NCBI RefSeq assembly: GCF_022354825.1
Contig: NZ_CP031168.1
Location: 7,678,501 to 7,742,500 of the forward strand
DNA: 64,000 nt
Direction: 5' to 3'
Source: Paenibacillus sp. H1-7
Lineage (GTDB): Bacteria; Bacillota; Bacilli; Paenibacillales; NBRC-103111
Shown here one piece after another: positions 8,939 through 16,796 of the stretch (position 1 is the stretch's first letter; each line of letters begins with the position of its first letter). The position numbers and the translations under genes were made by a program. The notes under the pieces were generated by a model. The model was given only the letters and a program-made list of their open reading frames with translations, did not search any database and was not told where the DNA came from.

Positions 8939-9364
8939 ATGAATAACGGTTTCATGTGGTTTATCTTTTTCTGGGTTTTCGTGCTGATCACATTCATGTC
9001 GATCGGCGGCTATTTTATGTTCCGCAAATTTTTGAAGGTGCTGCCTATGGCGGACGGCAAGTCCAAGCTCGATTGGCAAAACCATTATGTCGAATCGTCC
9101 CGACATTTATGGACCGACGATGCCAAGTCGTTTCTGGACATGCTGGTCGACCCTGTACCGGCACCTTTTCGAGATATCGCACGCCACTCCATCGCGGCCA
9201 AGATCGGTCAAGTCGCATTGGAGAGTAAAGCCGACCAGATTACGCAGGACCACTGCATTCGGGGGTATATTCTTGCAACGCCGAAGCGAGACTACAAGAG
9301 CCTCGTCTCCTACCTGGATAAACAGAATATCGACTACAGCGCCTACAAGCATTTGCTGCAGTAG
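8939..9364 (+). CDS. DUF2621 (YneK-like) membrane-anchored protein
   Basis: 141 residues with one N-terminal membrane segment (FMWFIFFWVFVLITFMSIGG) and a soluble domain LPMADGKSKLDWQNHYVE...LWTDDAKSFLDMLVDPVP. I recognise it as the uncharacterised family that includes Bacillus YneK (DUF2621), from memory rather than search. The late part (FRDIARHSIAAKIGQVAL...YILATPKRD) recalls the small PCP-red domain fold, but no function can be given. ATG follows GAGGTGA at 9 bases. A terminator separates it from the convergent SLH gene. Confidence 0.8.
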   Translation: MNNGFMWFIFFWVFVLITFMSIGGYFMFRKFLKVLPMADGKSKLDWQNHYVESSRHLWTDDAKSFLDMLVDPVPAPFRDIARHSIAAKIGQVALESKADQITQDHCIRGYILATPKRDYKSLVSYLDKQNIDYSAYKHLLQ

Positions 9365-9367
9365 CGA

Positions 9368-9416
9368 CTAAGGGCTTCCTGCCATCCGCGGCGGGAAGCC
9401 CTTCATTTATTTTTTC
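9368..9416. terminator. Bidirectional terminator
   Basis: AAGGGCTTCC / GGGAAGCCCTT stem, with CATTTATTTTTT on the plus side. It lies between the convergent DUF2621 and SLH genes. Confidence 0.75.
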
Positions 9417-10813
9417 TTGCCCGGCTTTGTGCTCTCAGGCTGCTCCTTGCTCAGCTGTACGGTCAGAGTAGCCGTTGTGCCCCCCACCCTCATCGGATTC
9501 GGACTGCGCTGCGCCGTTCGGAACCCGACCAGCTTGACTCCGTCTACGGAGATGACCTTCGGAAGCTCCTCCTGCTTCAAATAAGCAATTTTCCCATCCA
9601 AAATAATGTACAAATCCACCTTATCCTGCGATTTCAAATCCACAGTCAAATACCGGTTATCCTTGGGCGTCAGAGCGGATTCGATCTCGCCCTTCTGTAA
9701 GTCCTTGACCAGGACCCCTTTATCGTCAAAGTAGTCTGTCACGTTGATGACCGAATCGCTCGACCACCCGCTGCCACCTTCCTCGGAACGATCGTCGTAA
9801 TCAGGGAAATATGTCGTCGTATCTGGATTGTAGATGCCGGAGGAACCATTGCCTGCACTGCCGCCGCTAGCACCCGTTCCGCCACCGGCTCCTGTAGAAC
9901 CACCCGTTCCTTGCTGCTCCAGCTCGATGGTTGAGTAATCGCCTAGCCAGTAATTTTTCTTCAAATAATTATAAATCCGGTTCAATATCGTAACGGCTTC
10001 CGCCCGCGTCACCTTGTCCAAAGGACGGAAATAGCCCAATTCATTGGCGGTCATAATACCGGATGCCTGCAAGCTGGCCAAGCTGCTCGCCTGAGCGTTG
10101 GAGAAAGCGTCGGAGCCGAAGCCGCAGTCGCTCTTGTCGTTGCCTGTAAACAGGATAGGCAGCACATCATTAGACTCCATCAGGACGCTTCCCGCTGCGT
10201 CGTAACGTCCGTCCGCTTTGCTTGCCTGCTCATATACGTTCTTGTCTACATAAATATAGGAAGGAATGTCCTTGAACTCCGATACTACCGTACACACGTC
10301 ATTCGGGCTCAACCGTCTGTCGATCAGCCGCGTATCGAAAAACGAATACAGCATATTGGCGAGCTGCAGCCTCGTTAATTGCGTATCGGGATGAAACGTC
10401 AGCTGTCCCCTGTTATTCAAGCCGTACACGCCCCAGTTAAACGACTGGTTATAGATTTCCGAAACCTGGCGATAGGACCAATGCTGCGGGGATACGTCGG
10501 CGAAGCTGTCGATTTTTTGCGCGCCTGTTGCATATAAATTCGGCCGGTACTTGTCGAACAATCGATAAATCATGGTCGTCCACTCGGCTTTGCTGATCGT
10601 TTGATTCGGCCTGAAGGTCCCGTCCGGGTAGCCTGTGAGCACCTGCTTTTGCGCCATCAAATAGATGGAGCCGATAGCCCAGCCGTTTTTCTGTGCGTCC
10701 ACGTCGCTGAATGTGACAGCATCCGCGGCTTTGGCTGGAAGCGCCGGCAATCCAAGTGCTGCAATGAGCAGCCAGATGAACCATGTGAACCCTAATCTTC
10801 GTAACCTTTTCAT
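9407..10813 (-). CDS. SLH-domain surface protein with SigD-type promoter
   Basis: 468 residues. A signal peptide (FTWFIWLLIAALGLPALPAKA) is followed by three SLH motifs: FSDVDAQKNGWAIGSIYLM...GYPDGTFRPNQTISKAEW, FADVSPQHWSYRQVSEIY...FHPDTQLTRLQLANML, and a third ending YFRPLDKVTRAEAVTILNRI. A Gly/Ser linker (about 318-345) leads to a C-terminal domain of about 130 residues of unknown function ending in KPGKKK. SLH domains bind pyruvylated wall polymer, so it should be wall-anchored. ATG 10813 follows GGAGGGTATGCA. The SigD promoter upstream suggests co-regulation with motility. Confidence 0.92.
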   Translation of the reverse strand: MKRLRRLGFTWFIWLLIAALGLPALPAKAADAVTFSDVDAQKNGWAIGSIYLMAQKQVLTGYPDGTFRPNQTISKAEWTTMIYRLFDKYRPNLYATGAQKIDSFADVSPQHWSYRQVSEIYNQSFNWGVYGLNNRGQLTFHPDTQLTRLQLANMLYSFFDTRLIDRRLSPNDVCTVVSEFKDIPSYIYVDKNVYEQASKADGRYDAAGSVLMESNDVLPILFTGNDKSDCGFGSDAFSNAQASSLASLQASGIMTANELGYFRPLDKVTRAEAVTILNRIYNYLKKNYWLGDYSTIELEQQGTGGSTGAGGGTGASGGSAGNGSSGIYNPDTTTYFPDYDDRSEEGGSGWSSDSVINVTDYFDDKGVLVKDLQKGEIESALTPKDNRYLTVDLKSQDKVDLYIILDGKIAYLKQEELPKVISVDGVKLVGFRTAQRSPNPMRVGGTTATLTVQLSKEQPESTKPGKKK

Positions 10814-10839
10814 TGCATACCCTCCAATCCTTCCTATAT

Positions 10840-10867
10840 ATATCGGCTTCCCAAGCGCTAATTGTTA
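10840..10867 (-). promoter_or_regulatory. SigD (sigma-28)-type promoter of the SLH gene
   Basis: Minus strand: TAAC (10864-10867), a 16-base spacer, then GCCGATAT (10840-10847). This matches the SigD consensus TAAA-N15/16-GCCGATAT closely. The same layout occurs before the YjfB gene. Confidence 0.75.
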
Positions 10868-10879
10868 ATCTTTGGGCAG

Positions 10880-10906
10880 AAAAAAAGACGGCTGAAGCCA
10901 GCCGCC
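10880..10906 (-). terminator. Terminator of the YjfB-like gene
   Basis: CGGCTG-gctt-CAGCCG stem followed by TCTTTTTTT on the minus strand, immediately after the yjfB-like stop codon. Confidence 0.8.
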
Positions 10907-11086
10907 TTATACCTTCACATCCAGACTTTTACCCAAATTCGGATGCGGAGCCTGGACCATGCCCTGAATCAGTGACACCGCCGCCGCCGTCTGCACATCC
11001 TGCTGCTTTTTCAGTACGGCAATGCCTACAGCCTGCTTCAGCGCATTCCCGCTGTTGATCGCATTCAATAAGCTGTTGACCTCCAT
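10907..11086 (-). CDS. YjfB-family putative motility protein, 59 residues
   Basis: Short minus-strand gene with ATG 11086, AGGTGATACATAC upstream and stop TAA at 10907. The protein begins MEVNSLLNAINSGNALKQAV and ends with the family's tail APHPNLGKSLDVKV. I recognise it as the YjfB family ('putative motility protein'), a SigD-regulon small protein of unknown mechanism in Bacillus. It has its own SigD-type promoter and a strong terminator, so it is a single-gene unit upstream of the SLH gene. Confidence 0.88.
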   Translation of the reverse strand: MEVNSLLNAINSGNALKQAVGIAVLKKQQDVQTAAAVSLIQGMVQAPHPNLGKSLDVKV

Positions 11087-11138
11087 GTATGTATCACCTC
11101 GATCTACCAGTTATTGGTTGCAGCTTTTACATCTAGAT

Positions 11139-11166
11139 ATATCGGCTTTCCGTGTGGATTTTGTTA
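11139..11166 (-). promoter_or_regulatory. SigD (sigma-28)-type promoter of the YjfB gene
   Basis: TAAC (11163-11166), 16-base spacer, GCCGATAT (11139-11146) on the minus strand: the same elements and spacing as before the SLH gene. Confidence 0.8.
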
Positions 11167-11207
11167 GCGAGAAGACCACAGCCGACGCGTTACTTCAATT
11201 ATGGTAA

Positions 11208-11236
11208 ATAAAAAAATCCCTTGCTGCCAAGGGATT
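11208..11236 (-). terminator. Terminator of the Glu-Lys-Leu tRNA unit
   Basis: AATCCCTTG-gcag-CAAGGGATT followed by TTTTT on the minus strand, just after tRNA-Leu. Confidence 0.85.
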
Positions 11237-11253
11237 CTCGCTGATAATTGGAA

Positions 11254-11336
11254 TGCGGTTGAGAGGACTCGAACCTCCACGGGCGTAAGCCCACCACCCC
11301 CTCAAGATGGCGTGTCTGCCATTCCACCACAACCGC
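11254..11336 (-). tRNA. tRNA-Leu (anticodon GAG)
   Basis: Class II tRNA with acceptor GCGGTTG/CAACCGC, anticodon stem CCATC/GGTGG around TTGAGGG, a long variable arm (TGGGCTTACGCCCG) and T-arm GGTTCGAGTCC. CCA is not encoded. Confidence 0.93.
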
Positions 11337-11365
11337 AAATAAAAAAATACTGAGGGAAAAAAACA

Positions 11366-11438
11366 TGAGCCATGTAGGACTCGAACCTACGACACCCTGA
11401 TTAAAAGTCAGGTGCTCTACCAACTGAGCTAATGGCTC
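11366..11438 (-). tRNA. tRNA-Lys (anticodon TTT)
   Basis: GAGCCAT acceptor, D-arm TTAGCTCAGTTGGTAGAGCA, anticodon loop CTTTTAA in the CCTGA/TCAGG stem, T-arm TAGGTTCGAGTCCTA. CCA is not encoded. Confidence 0.95.
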
Positions 11439-11489
11439 ATAATCAAGGAATCATTTTCGAAAACCCTTCGGTATTACTCGAAATAATGA

Positions 11490-11564
11490 TGGTGACCCGT
11501 AGGGGATTCGAACCCCTGTTACCTCCGTGAAAGGGAGGTGTCTTAACCCCTTGACCAACGGGCC
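11490..11564 (-). tRNA. tRNA-Glu (anticodon TTC)
   Basis: GGCCCGT acceptor paired with ACGGGTC, anticodon loop CTTTCAC in the CCTCC/GGAGG stem, T-arm GGGGTTCGAATCCCC. CCA is encoded. First gene of the unit. Confidence 0.95.
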
Positions 11565-11867
11565 TTGCTGTGTAATTCCTTGCTGCCTTTTTGGCGACAA
11601 GAGTTATTATATCCGAATGATTTCGGATTGACAAGCTTTTTTTTTCAAAAAAGTGTCGATTCATAAAAAGATCATAATGTGTCCGCTAGGAATCCAAACT
11701 GTGATATGCTTTCCTTGAGGAAGAGCGTTGAAGCTGCTTCATGTCATTGACGATTTGTGACATCCAATGTTATCCTTTTTGGATGATTTATTGAATTTCA
11801 GGGTGGTTTGGACGGGACGCGCTTGGCGCTGAATCTTATTCATAACCTCCGGAAACAGGTGACACGG
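11565..11867. other. Intergenic region between tRNA-Glu and a membrane protein gene
   Basis: Holds the tRNA promoter at 11606-11634 and the leader of the plus-strand membrane protein. I see no other gene or RNA. Confidence 0.5.
11606..11634 (-). promoter_or_regulatory. SigA promoter of the Glu-Lys-Leu tRNA unit
   Basis: TTGTCA (11629-11634), exactly 17 bases, TATAAT (11606-11611). The spacer contains the inverted repeat ATCCGAA-atca-TTCGGAT. Confidence 0.85.
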
Positions 11868-12536
11868 ATGCAAACCTTTTTCTATTTATTTCTTGGATTT
11901 CTGGATGTTATCGCTATTTTCGCGTTAATTTTCAGAACATTCCGGTGGCCCTTCTGGGAGTTTCGGCTGAAGCTTACCATGATAGGCCTCTTCATCTCGT
12001 TCGTATCATATATGAACCGGATGGTGCTGGATATTCCCCAATTCGATATTGCGATCCAATTCATTCTCTTTATTGTCTTTTTCCGGTATGTCATCAGGGT
12101 GAACGTATATCATGCGATTGACGTTACAGCTATCGGTTATCTTACCTTTATGAGTATCCAGCTGATCCTCTATTATGTGATGAAATACTTCCAATTGATT
12201 ACGCTGGAGGACGCAACGAACCCGGTGGCCGCTATGGCTTTCTTTATCCAGGTTTTATCGGAGGCCTGCTCGTTTTTGGTAGCCTATCTGTTTTACCGGT
12301 TTCAACTGGGGTTCTCGTTCATGATGAGACCGCCGCACAATTTGTATTTAAACCGCACCATTGACCTCGCCAAAAGGACCAAAATGGTATTCAACACGAT
12401 CGGCATTCTTACCATCAGTATTTCCGTATACTGGCTGGCGAACCACGAGCGATATTTCCTCATTTTGCCTGCGCTAACCTTTCTTTCCTTGGCCATGCTC
12501 ATTTACTTATCTTATAAAAGAGATCTGCAGGATTGA
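11868..12536 (+). CDS. Multi-spanning membrane protein of unknown function
   Basis: 222 residues starting MQTFFYLFLGFLDVIAIF with AGGTGACACGG before ATG 11868; an upstream TTG at 11808 is in frame but lacks an SD. Six to seven hydrophobic segments alternate with short basic loops; a charged loop around PPHNLYLNRTIDLAKRTK precedes the last two. It resembles stand-alone versions of the membrane sensor part of signalling proteins, but has no kinase or cyclase domain and I do not recognise a family. It sits on the opposite strand in the middle of a tRNA cluster that is continuous in Bacillus. Confidence 0.75.
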   Translation: MQTFFYLFLGFLDVIAIFALIFRTFRWPFWEFRLKLTMIGLFISFVSYMNRMVLDIPQFDIAIQFILFIVFFRYVIRVNVYHAIDVTAIGYLTFMSIQLILYYVMKYFQLITLEDATNPVAAMAFFIQVLSEACSFLVAYLFYRFQLGFSFMMRPPHNLYLNRTIDLAKRTKMVFNTIGILTISISVYWLANHERYFLILPALTFLSLAMLIYLSYKRDLQD

Positions 12537-12729
12537 TGGGATTTGTAAAAAAGGCCAACCTGTTCAAAAGATGGGCTGGCAACTTTGTTTTAGCGTGGAA
12601 GAGCAGTGGAAGCTTGCTTTTGCAAAACTTGATTCGAAATGCAAGGTCGTTTGCATCATATAGCAGGAAGCGTTCCGCGCGTCACTTTTGCTGCTGCAAT
12701 TCTTGTTTTCATGTACCCGTGAGGCAAAC

Positions 12730-12754
12730 AAAAAAACCGCCATACGGCGGTTTT
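12730..12754 (-). terminator. Terminator of the sprT-tRNA-Asn-tRNA-Ser unit
   Basis: AAAACCGCC-gta-GGCGGTTTT hairpin with a T run on the minus strand, just after tRNA-Ser. The remaining sequence back to 12537 shows no gene. Confidence 0.8.
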
Positions 12755-12763
12755 CGGTTTGTA

Positions 12764-12852
12764 CGGAGAGAGAGGGATTCGAACCCTCGCACCACTTACG
12801 CAGTCTAACCCCTTAGCAGAGGGTCCCCTTATAGCCACTTGGGTATCTCTCC
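12764..12852 (-). tRNA. tRNA-Ser (anticodon GCT)
   Basis: Class II tRNA, acceptor GGAGAGA/TCTCTCC, anticodon loop CTGCTAA, long variable arm and T-arm GGGTTCGAATCCC. Discriminator G; CCA is not encoded. Confidence 0.94.
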
Positions 12853-12859
12853 AAAGCAA

Positions 12860-12935
12860 TGGCTCCCCGAACAGGACTCGAACCTGTGACAACTCGATTA
12901 ACAGTCGAGTGCTCTACCAACTGAGCTATCAGGGA
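12860..12935 (-). tRNA. tRNA-Asn (anticodon GTT)
   Basis: Acceptor TCCCTGA/TCGGGGA, D-arm TAGCTCAGTTGGTAGAGCA, anticodon loop CTGTTAA in CTCGA/TCGAG, T-arm CAGGTTCGAGTCCTG, encoded CCA. Its 5' end is 18 bases after the sprT stop. Confidence 0.95.
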
Positions 12936-12953
12936 AAGACATATTTTAATTTA

Positions 12954-13427
12954 TCATGAATTTTGTTTAGAGTCAAGCTCGTGCAATTTCAATTTTCCCC
13001 TGCATTTTCCACATGCGTATTTTTTTGGATCGAGCTTTCGTTTCCGTAAATACTCGGTTTTGCAGCTGGAACAAATCAGCTTGTAGCGGTACGGCTCCTT
13101 TCGTTTCGCCGTAGGGAGCGACCGGCAAAATCTTGTCCCACCTACCTGCCTCAGCAGCGTTTTAAAGTCCGCATCCCGATGCAAATACCCCCGGTTCAGC
13201 AAATGCAGATGATAATGGCACAGCTCATGCTTGATGATTTTCTCTACATCCTCGGGCCCGAACTGCTCCAACTGCGCCCAGCTGATCTCGATATCGTGCG
13301 ACTTGGTGAAATACCGGCCGCCCGTCGAAGTCAGCCTGCGGTTAAATCGGGCTTTATGCAAGAACGGACGTCCAAACGATGTCAAAGAGATGTGCTCAAC
13401 CCACTGCTGCAGCTGTCGGTCATCCAT
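12954..13427 (-). CDS. sprT: SprT-family zinc metalloprotease-like protein (YdcK type)
   Basis: 157 residues. Metalloprotease active-site helix HELCHYHLH (about residue 66) and a C-terminal zinc ribbon with CSSCKTEY and CGKCRGK. This matches the SprT family, which in Bacillus includes ydcK; its substrate is not established. ATG 13427 follows GAGGGCGTAGAAGGA. The tRNA-Asn and tRNA-Ser genes follow directly, so they may be cut from a shared transcript. A TTGACA (13491-13496) with TACAAT (13466-13471), 19 bases apart, is a possible promoter. Confidence 0.9.
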   Translation of the reverse strand: MDDRQLQQWVEHISLTSFGRPFLHKARFNRRLTSTGGRYFTKSHDIEISWAQLEQFGPEDVEKIIKHELCHYHLHLLNRGYLHRDADFKTLLRQVGGTRFCRSLPTAKRKEPYRYKLICSSCKTEYLRKRKLDPKKYACGKCRGKLKLHELDSKQNS

Positions 13428-13563
13428 TCCTTCTACGCCCTCGCTTTCTTCGTATTCTCACTTGAATTGTAACCGCATCATAGGCTACACTGTCAAGTAG
13501 ATAGTGACAAACGAAACCGGATTTTTTGAACAACCGCAATGCAAGAGAGGAGCTTATTTGAAC

Positions 13564-13923
13564 ATGTCCAAAATGAAATATGTCGTCATGCAGCTGGATC
13601 AGCAAATTGAATTCGTACAGCTTCCGGCTACTCACACGTACCAGTTGACCGCTTTGAATTTGCGTTTGCATAAAGAGCTGGAGAAATTAACGGCTTCCAA
13701 TGTTCCATCGCTGCCCAAAGCGATCGCAGAGTGCGAAAACCTGGATATCGTCAACCCTTCCTACAAGCTTCACCATGGGCTGGACTATATCAATCAGCTG
13801 GAGCAAGCTTTCTCTTCCATTAATGAGAAGGCCTACCCTCTCATTTCCCTCCTGACGGAAATCCGCGCACTTCAGGCGCAGCTTGAGCAATGGTACGAGG
13901 AAGAAGAGGAATTGGCAAACTAA
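13564..13923 (+). CDS. Hypothetical protein, 119 residues
   Basis: Soluble, helix-rich protein beginning MSKMKYVVMQLDQQIEFV and ending in an acidic tail (EQWYEEEEELAN). No recognised domain; the C-terminal half (INQLEQAFSSINEKAYPLISLLTEIRALQAQLEQW) looks like a coiled coil. ATG 13564 has AGGAG at 11 bases; TTG 13558 has the same AGGAG at 5 bases; an upstream ATG (13504) lacks an SD. It is divergent from sprT. Confidence 0.7.
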   Translation: MSKMKYVVMQLDQQIEFVQLPATHTYQLTALNLRLHKELEKLTASNVPSLPKAIAECENLDIVNPSYKLHHGLDYINQLEQAFSSINEKAYPLISLLTEIRALQAQLEQWYEEEEELAN

Positions 13924-14134
13924 AGCGGGCCGAAGCGTTTTAGAGCCGCCTAGGACCTGCACCCATTAGCCCATCCCGCCATATGCTATATCATAAGTAA
14001 ACCTCATTAGGAAGCTTTAGAGGTATGGTATGGCTGCCGCAGACAAAGAAACGGTTTGGACGTTTTGCCGGAGCCAGACCTTCCTTGAAAAGGCAGCACG
14101 ATGCATAACGGCAGAAGGGAAGGGGCTGATTGGC

Positions 14135-14278
14135 TTGCCACAATGGCTTTGCAATCAACTGATGAGAGCATTTCACAATAAAAACCGCAGACAAATCCGG
14201 TTGTTGAACGATTGCTGGTTTTTCTACCGTACAAGAAGAAACGATGCGGCGGAAGAATCCTCATCGTCACAGCTTTAA
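14135..14278 (+). CDS. cmpA: Cortex morphogenetic protein CmpA (TTG start)
   Basis: 47-residue protein whose first ~35 residues, (M)PQWLCNQLMRAFHNKN followed by RRQIRLLNDCWFFYR, match the short sporulation protein CmpA of Bacillus, which with ClpXP and SpoIVA quality control restrains cortex assembly in badly coated forespores. The start is TTG 14135 with GGGG at 9 bases; the frame is open upstream to ATG 14030, but that part is not CmpA-like. The C-terminal tail (NDAAEESSSSQL) is longer than in Bacillus. It lies between tex and sprT, the neighbourhood I recall for Bacillus cmpA. Confidence 0.85.
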   Translation: MPQWLCNQLMRAFHNKNRRQIRLLNDCWFFYRTRRNDAAEESSSSQL

Positions 14279-14296
14279 TACAGAACGATTCATCGC

Positions 14297-14347
14297 AAAA
14301 AGCAAAGAGCATAGATGGAGAACGACTCCATCTATGCTCTTCTTTAT
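14297..14347. terminator. Bidirectional terminator between cmpA and tex
   Basis: Long perfect stem AGCATAGATGGAG / CTCCATCTATGCT with an AACGA loop and A/T-rich flanks. It ends the convergent cmpA and tex transcripts. Confidence 0.85.
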
Positions 14348-14386
14348 TGTCAGATTCCATGTTGCCCGGCTGGCTGTACGGGCCGC

Positions 14387-16618
14387 TTAGGACGGCTTCT
14401 TCATCGTCAGGCTGACGCGGCCTTTTTTCAAATCGACGCCAAGCACCCACACAGTAACGGTATCTCCGACAGAGACTACGTCCATCGGATGCTTGACGAA
14501 CGAATCGCTCAATTGGGAGATATGGACAAGCCCGTCGTTTTTGATGCCGATATCGACGAAGGCGCCGAAGTCGATCACGTTGCGGACCGTTCCCTGCAGC
14601 TCCATGCCCGGCGCCAAATCCTCGATCTGCAGCACATCGGTGCGGAAGATCGGAGCCGGCAGCTCATCCCGCGGGTCGCGTCCCGGGCGCTGCAAGCTGT
14701 CCAGGATGTCGCGCAGCGTCGGTACGCCGACTCCAAGCTTCGTCGCCAGCTCCGTTGGCTCGACCGAAGTAAGCATCTCCTTCAGCTGCTGTGAGCCCAG
14801 CTGCTTCAATTCAAGCTTAAGCTCCTTGAACAGCTTGTCCACCACGTCGTACGACTCCGGATGGATCGGCGTGTTGTCGAGCGGATTCTTCCCTTCGCTG
14901 ATGCGCAAAAACCCGGCGCACTGCTCGTACGCCTTCGCGCCGAGACGCGGCACCTTCTGCAGCTGCGAGCGGCTGACGAATTTGCCGTTATCCTCGCGGA
15001 ATTTCACGATGTTCTTCGCGAGCGTGCTGTTAATGCCCGAAACATACGATAGCAGCGAAGGTGAGGCTGTATTGACGTCTACACCGACGTGGTTGACCGC
15101 CGACTCCACGACGAACGTCAGGCTCTCGTCGAGCCGCTTTTGCGTCACGTCGTGCTGGTATTGGCCGACGCCGATCGCTTTCGGCTCGATCTTCACCAGC
15201 TCCGCCAACGGATCCTGCAGACGGCGGGCGATGGAAATCGCGCTGCGCTCCGCCACATCAAGATCCGGGAACTCGGATTGGGCGAGCTTCGAGGCCGAAT
15301 AGACGCTCGCTCCCGCTTCGTTGACGATCAAATACTGCAATCGGCGTTCCTTGATCTCCCCGATCAAATCGGCGACGAACTGCTCCGTTTCGCGGGAGGC
15401 GGTCCCGTTGCCGATGACGATCAGCTCCACGCCATAAGTCTCGATCAGCTTGCGGAACTTCGCCTTCGCTTCCGCAACCTTATTGTTAGGCGGCGTCGGA
15501 TAAGTTACGGCAATTTCGAGCATTTTGCCGGTATCATCCACGACCGCGAGCTTACAACCTGTCCGGTAGGCCGGATCGACGCCGAGCACGACCTTCCCTT
15601 TTATCGGGGCTTGCAGCAGCAGATTGCGCAGGTTTTCGGCGAACACCTCGATCGCCTTCTCCTCGGCCTTCTCCGTCATTTCGTTGCGAACCTCGCGCTC
15701 AATGGACGGAGCAAGCAGACGCTTGTAAGCATCCTCAATGACCGCCGTCAGCGTATCCTTCACTACCGACGGACCTTTGACCGTCAGCCGCCCGATATAG
15801 TCGTGAATGCGGTCCGTCTGCACCTCCAGCGTTACCTTTAGCACCTCTTCGCGCTCGCCGCGATTAATGGCCAAAATACGGTGAGGAGGCAGCTTGCGAA
15901 CCGGCTCCTGGTAGCTGTAGTACATTTCGTATACGGACTCCTGCTCGGCATCCTTAGCCTCGGTCCGCACAATCCCCTGATCATATGTATATTTGCGCAC
16001 CCACGCGCGTATTTTCGCATCGTCCGCGACTTGCTCCGCGATAATATCCATAGCGCCTTGAACCGCTTCCTCTGCCGTTTGGACACCTTTTTCCGCGTCA
16101 ACGTAGCGCCCGGCTTCCGCCAGCAAATTGCCCTGTCTAGGCTGAGTCAGTATCCATGCCGCGAGCGGCTCCAGCCCTTTTTCCTTCGCTACGCTGGCCC
16201 GCGTCTTGCGCTTTTGTCTATACGGGCGGTATAGATCCTCCAGCTCCTGCAGCTTCGCCGACTGCTCGATGGATGCCTTCAGCTCGTCCGTCAGCTTTCC
16301 CTGCTCGTCGATGAGCCGGATGACTTCCAGCTTCCGAGACTCCAGGTTGCGCAAATACGTAAGCCGCTCCTCTATATCCCGCAGCTGATTCTCGTCCAGC
16401 TCTCCGGTCATTTCCTTCCGGTAACGGGCTATGAACGGAATCGTGTTGCCTTCATCAAGCAGCCCTACGGTAGTGCGAACCTTACCCGCAGACAATTGCA
16501 GCTCCCCGGCGATTTGCTTAAGAATCCGCTCTTGAATCGCCGCTTTCATTTCCTCCGTGAGCGCGGTTTTCCCTTTATTTTCTTCCAATTGTATGATTTC
16601 CTCTTTCGACATCGACAT
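14387..16618 (-). CDS. tex: Tex-family RNA-binding transcription accessory protein
   Basis: 743 residues, full-length Tex (YdcI in Bacillus). In order: N-terminal helical region with TIPFIARYRKEMTGELDE, a YqgF-like RNase H-fold domain (GVDPAYRTGCKLAVVDDTGK), helix-hairpin-helix motifs (VNTASPSLLSYVSGINSTLA; FVSRSQLQKVPRLGAKAYEQ) and a C-terminal S1 domain (GMELQGTVRNVIDFGAFVDI...GLVHISQLSD). It binds RNA and elongating transcription complexes. ATG 16618 was used; the next ATG is two codons later. It follows the ndoA gene, with a terminator between. Confidence 0.95.
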   Translation of the reverse strand: MSMSKEEIIQLEENKGKTALTEEMKAAIQERILKQIAGELQLSAGKVRTTVGLLDEGNTIPFIARYRKEMTGELDENQLRDIEERLTYLRNLESRKLEVIRLIDEQGKLTDELKASIEQSAKLQELEDLYRPYRQKRKTRASVAKEKGLEPLAAWILTQPRQGNLLAEAGRYVDAEKGVQTAEEAVQGAMDIIAEQVADDAKIRAWVRKYTYDQGIVRTEAKDAEQESVYEMYYSYQEPVRKLPPHRILAINRGEREEVLKVTLEVQTDRIHDYIGRLTVKGPSVVKDTLTAVIEDAYKRLLAPSIEREVRNEMTEKAEEKAIEVFAENLRNLLLQAPIKGKVVLGVDPAYRTGCKLAVVDDTGKMLEIAVTYPTPPNNKVAEAKAKFRKLIETYGVELIVIGNGTASRETEQFVADLIGEIKERRLQYLIVNEAGASVYSASKLAQSEFPDLDVAERSAISIARRLQDPLAELVKIEPKAIGVGQYQHDVTQKRLDESLTFVVESAVNHVGVDVNTASPSLLSYVSGINSTLAKNIVKFREDNGKFVSRSQLQKVPRLGAKAYEQCAGFLRISEGKNPLDNTPIHPESYDVVDKLFKELKLELKQLGSQQLKEMLTSVEPTELATKLGVGVPTLRDILDSLQRPGRDPRDELPAPIFRTDVLQIEDLAPGMELQGTVRNVIDFGAFVDIGIKNDGLVHISQLSDSFVKHPMDVVSVGDTVTVWVLGVDLKKGRVSLTMKKPS

Positions 16619-16749
16619 GAACCTTTAGTACCTCCTCCATAAAATCCCCAGCATTCGACAAATCCAAAGCTCTTATAACGAATAGAAGTCCTGTTGCTAC
16701 CGTTTGAAGAAAATTGCTTGCCTGGTGTGGCCGCCATTTCAGGACAACT

Positions 16750-16779
16750 AAAAAACGAGGGCACCCTACGGTCCCTCGC
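16750..16779 (-). terminator. Terminator of ndoAI-ndoA
   Basis: GCGAGGG...CCCTCG stem followed by TTTTTT on the minus strand, 20 bases after the ndoA stop. Confidence 0.8.
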
Positions 16780-16796
16780 TTCAATCCCTGAAAGCG

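Noticed and set aside
11254..11336. tRNA-Leu as an occupied integration site (ICEBs1 uses a trnS leucine tRNA in Bacillus)
   Set aside because: The sequence after the tRNA is a terminator and the yjfB-like gene; no integrase or duplicated tRNA end was seen.
14007..14450. 147-codon minus-strand frame running into tex
   Set aside because: It overlaps tex and is antisense to cmpA and the terminator.
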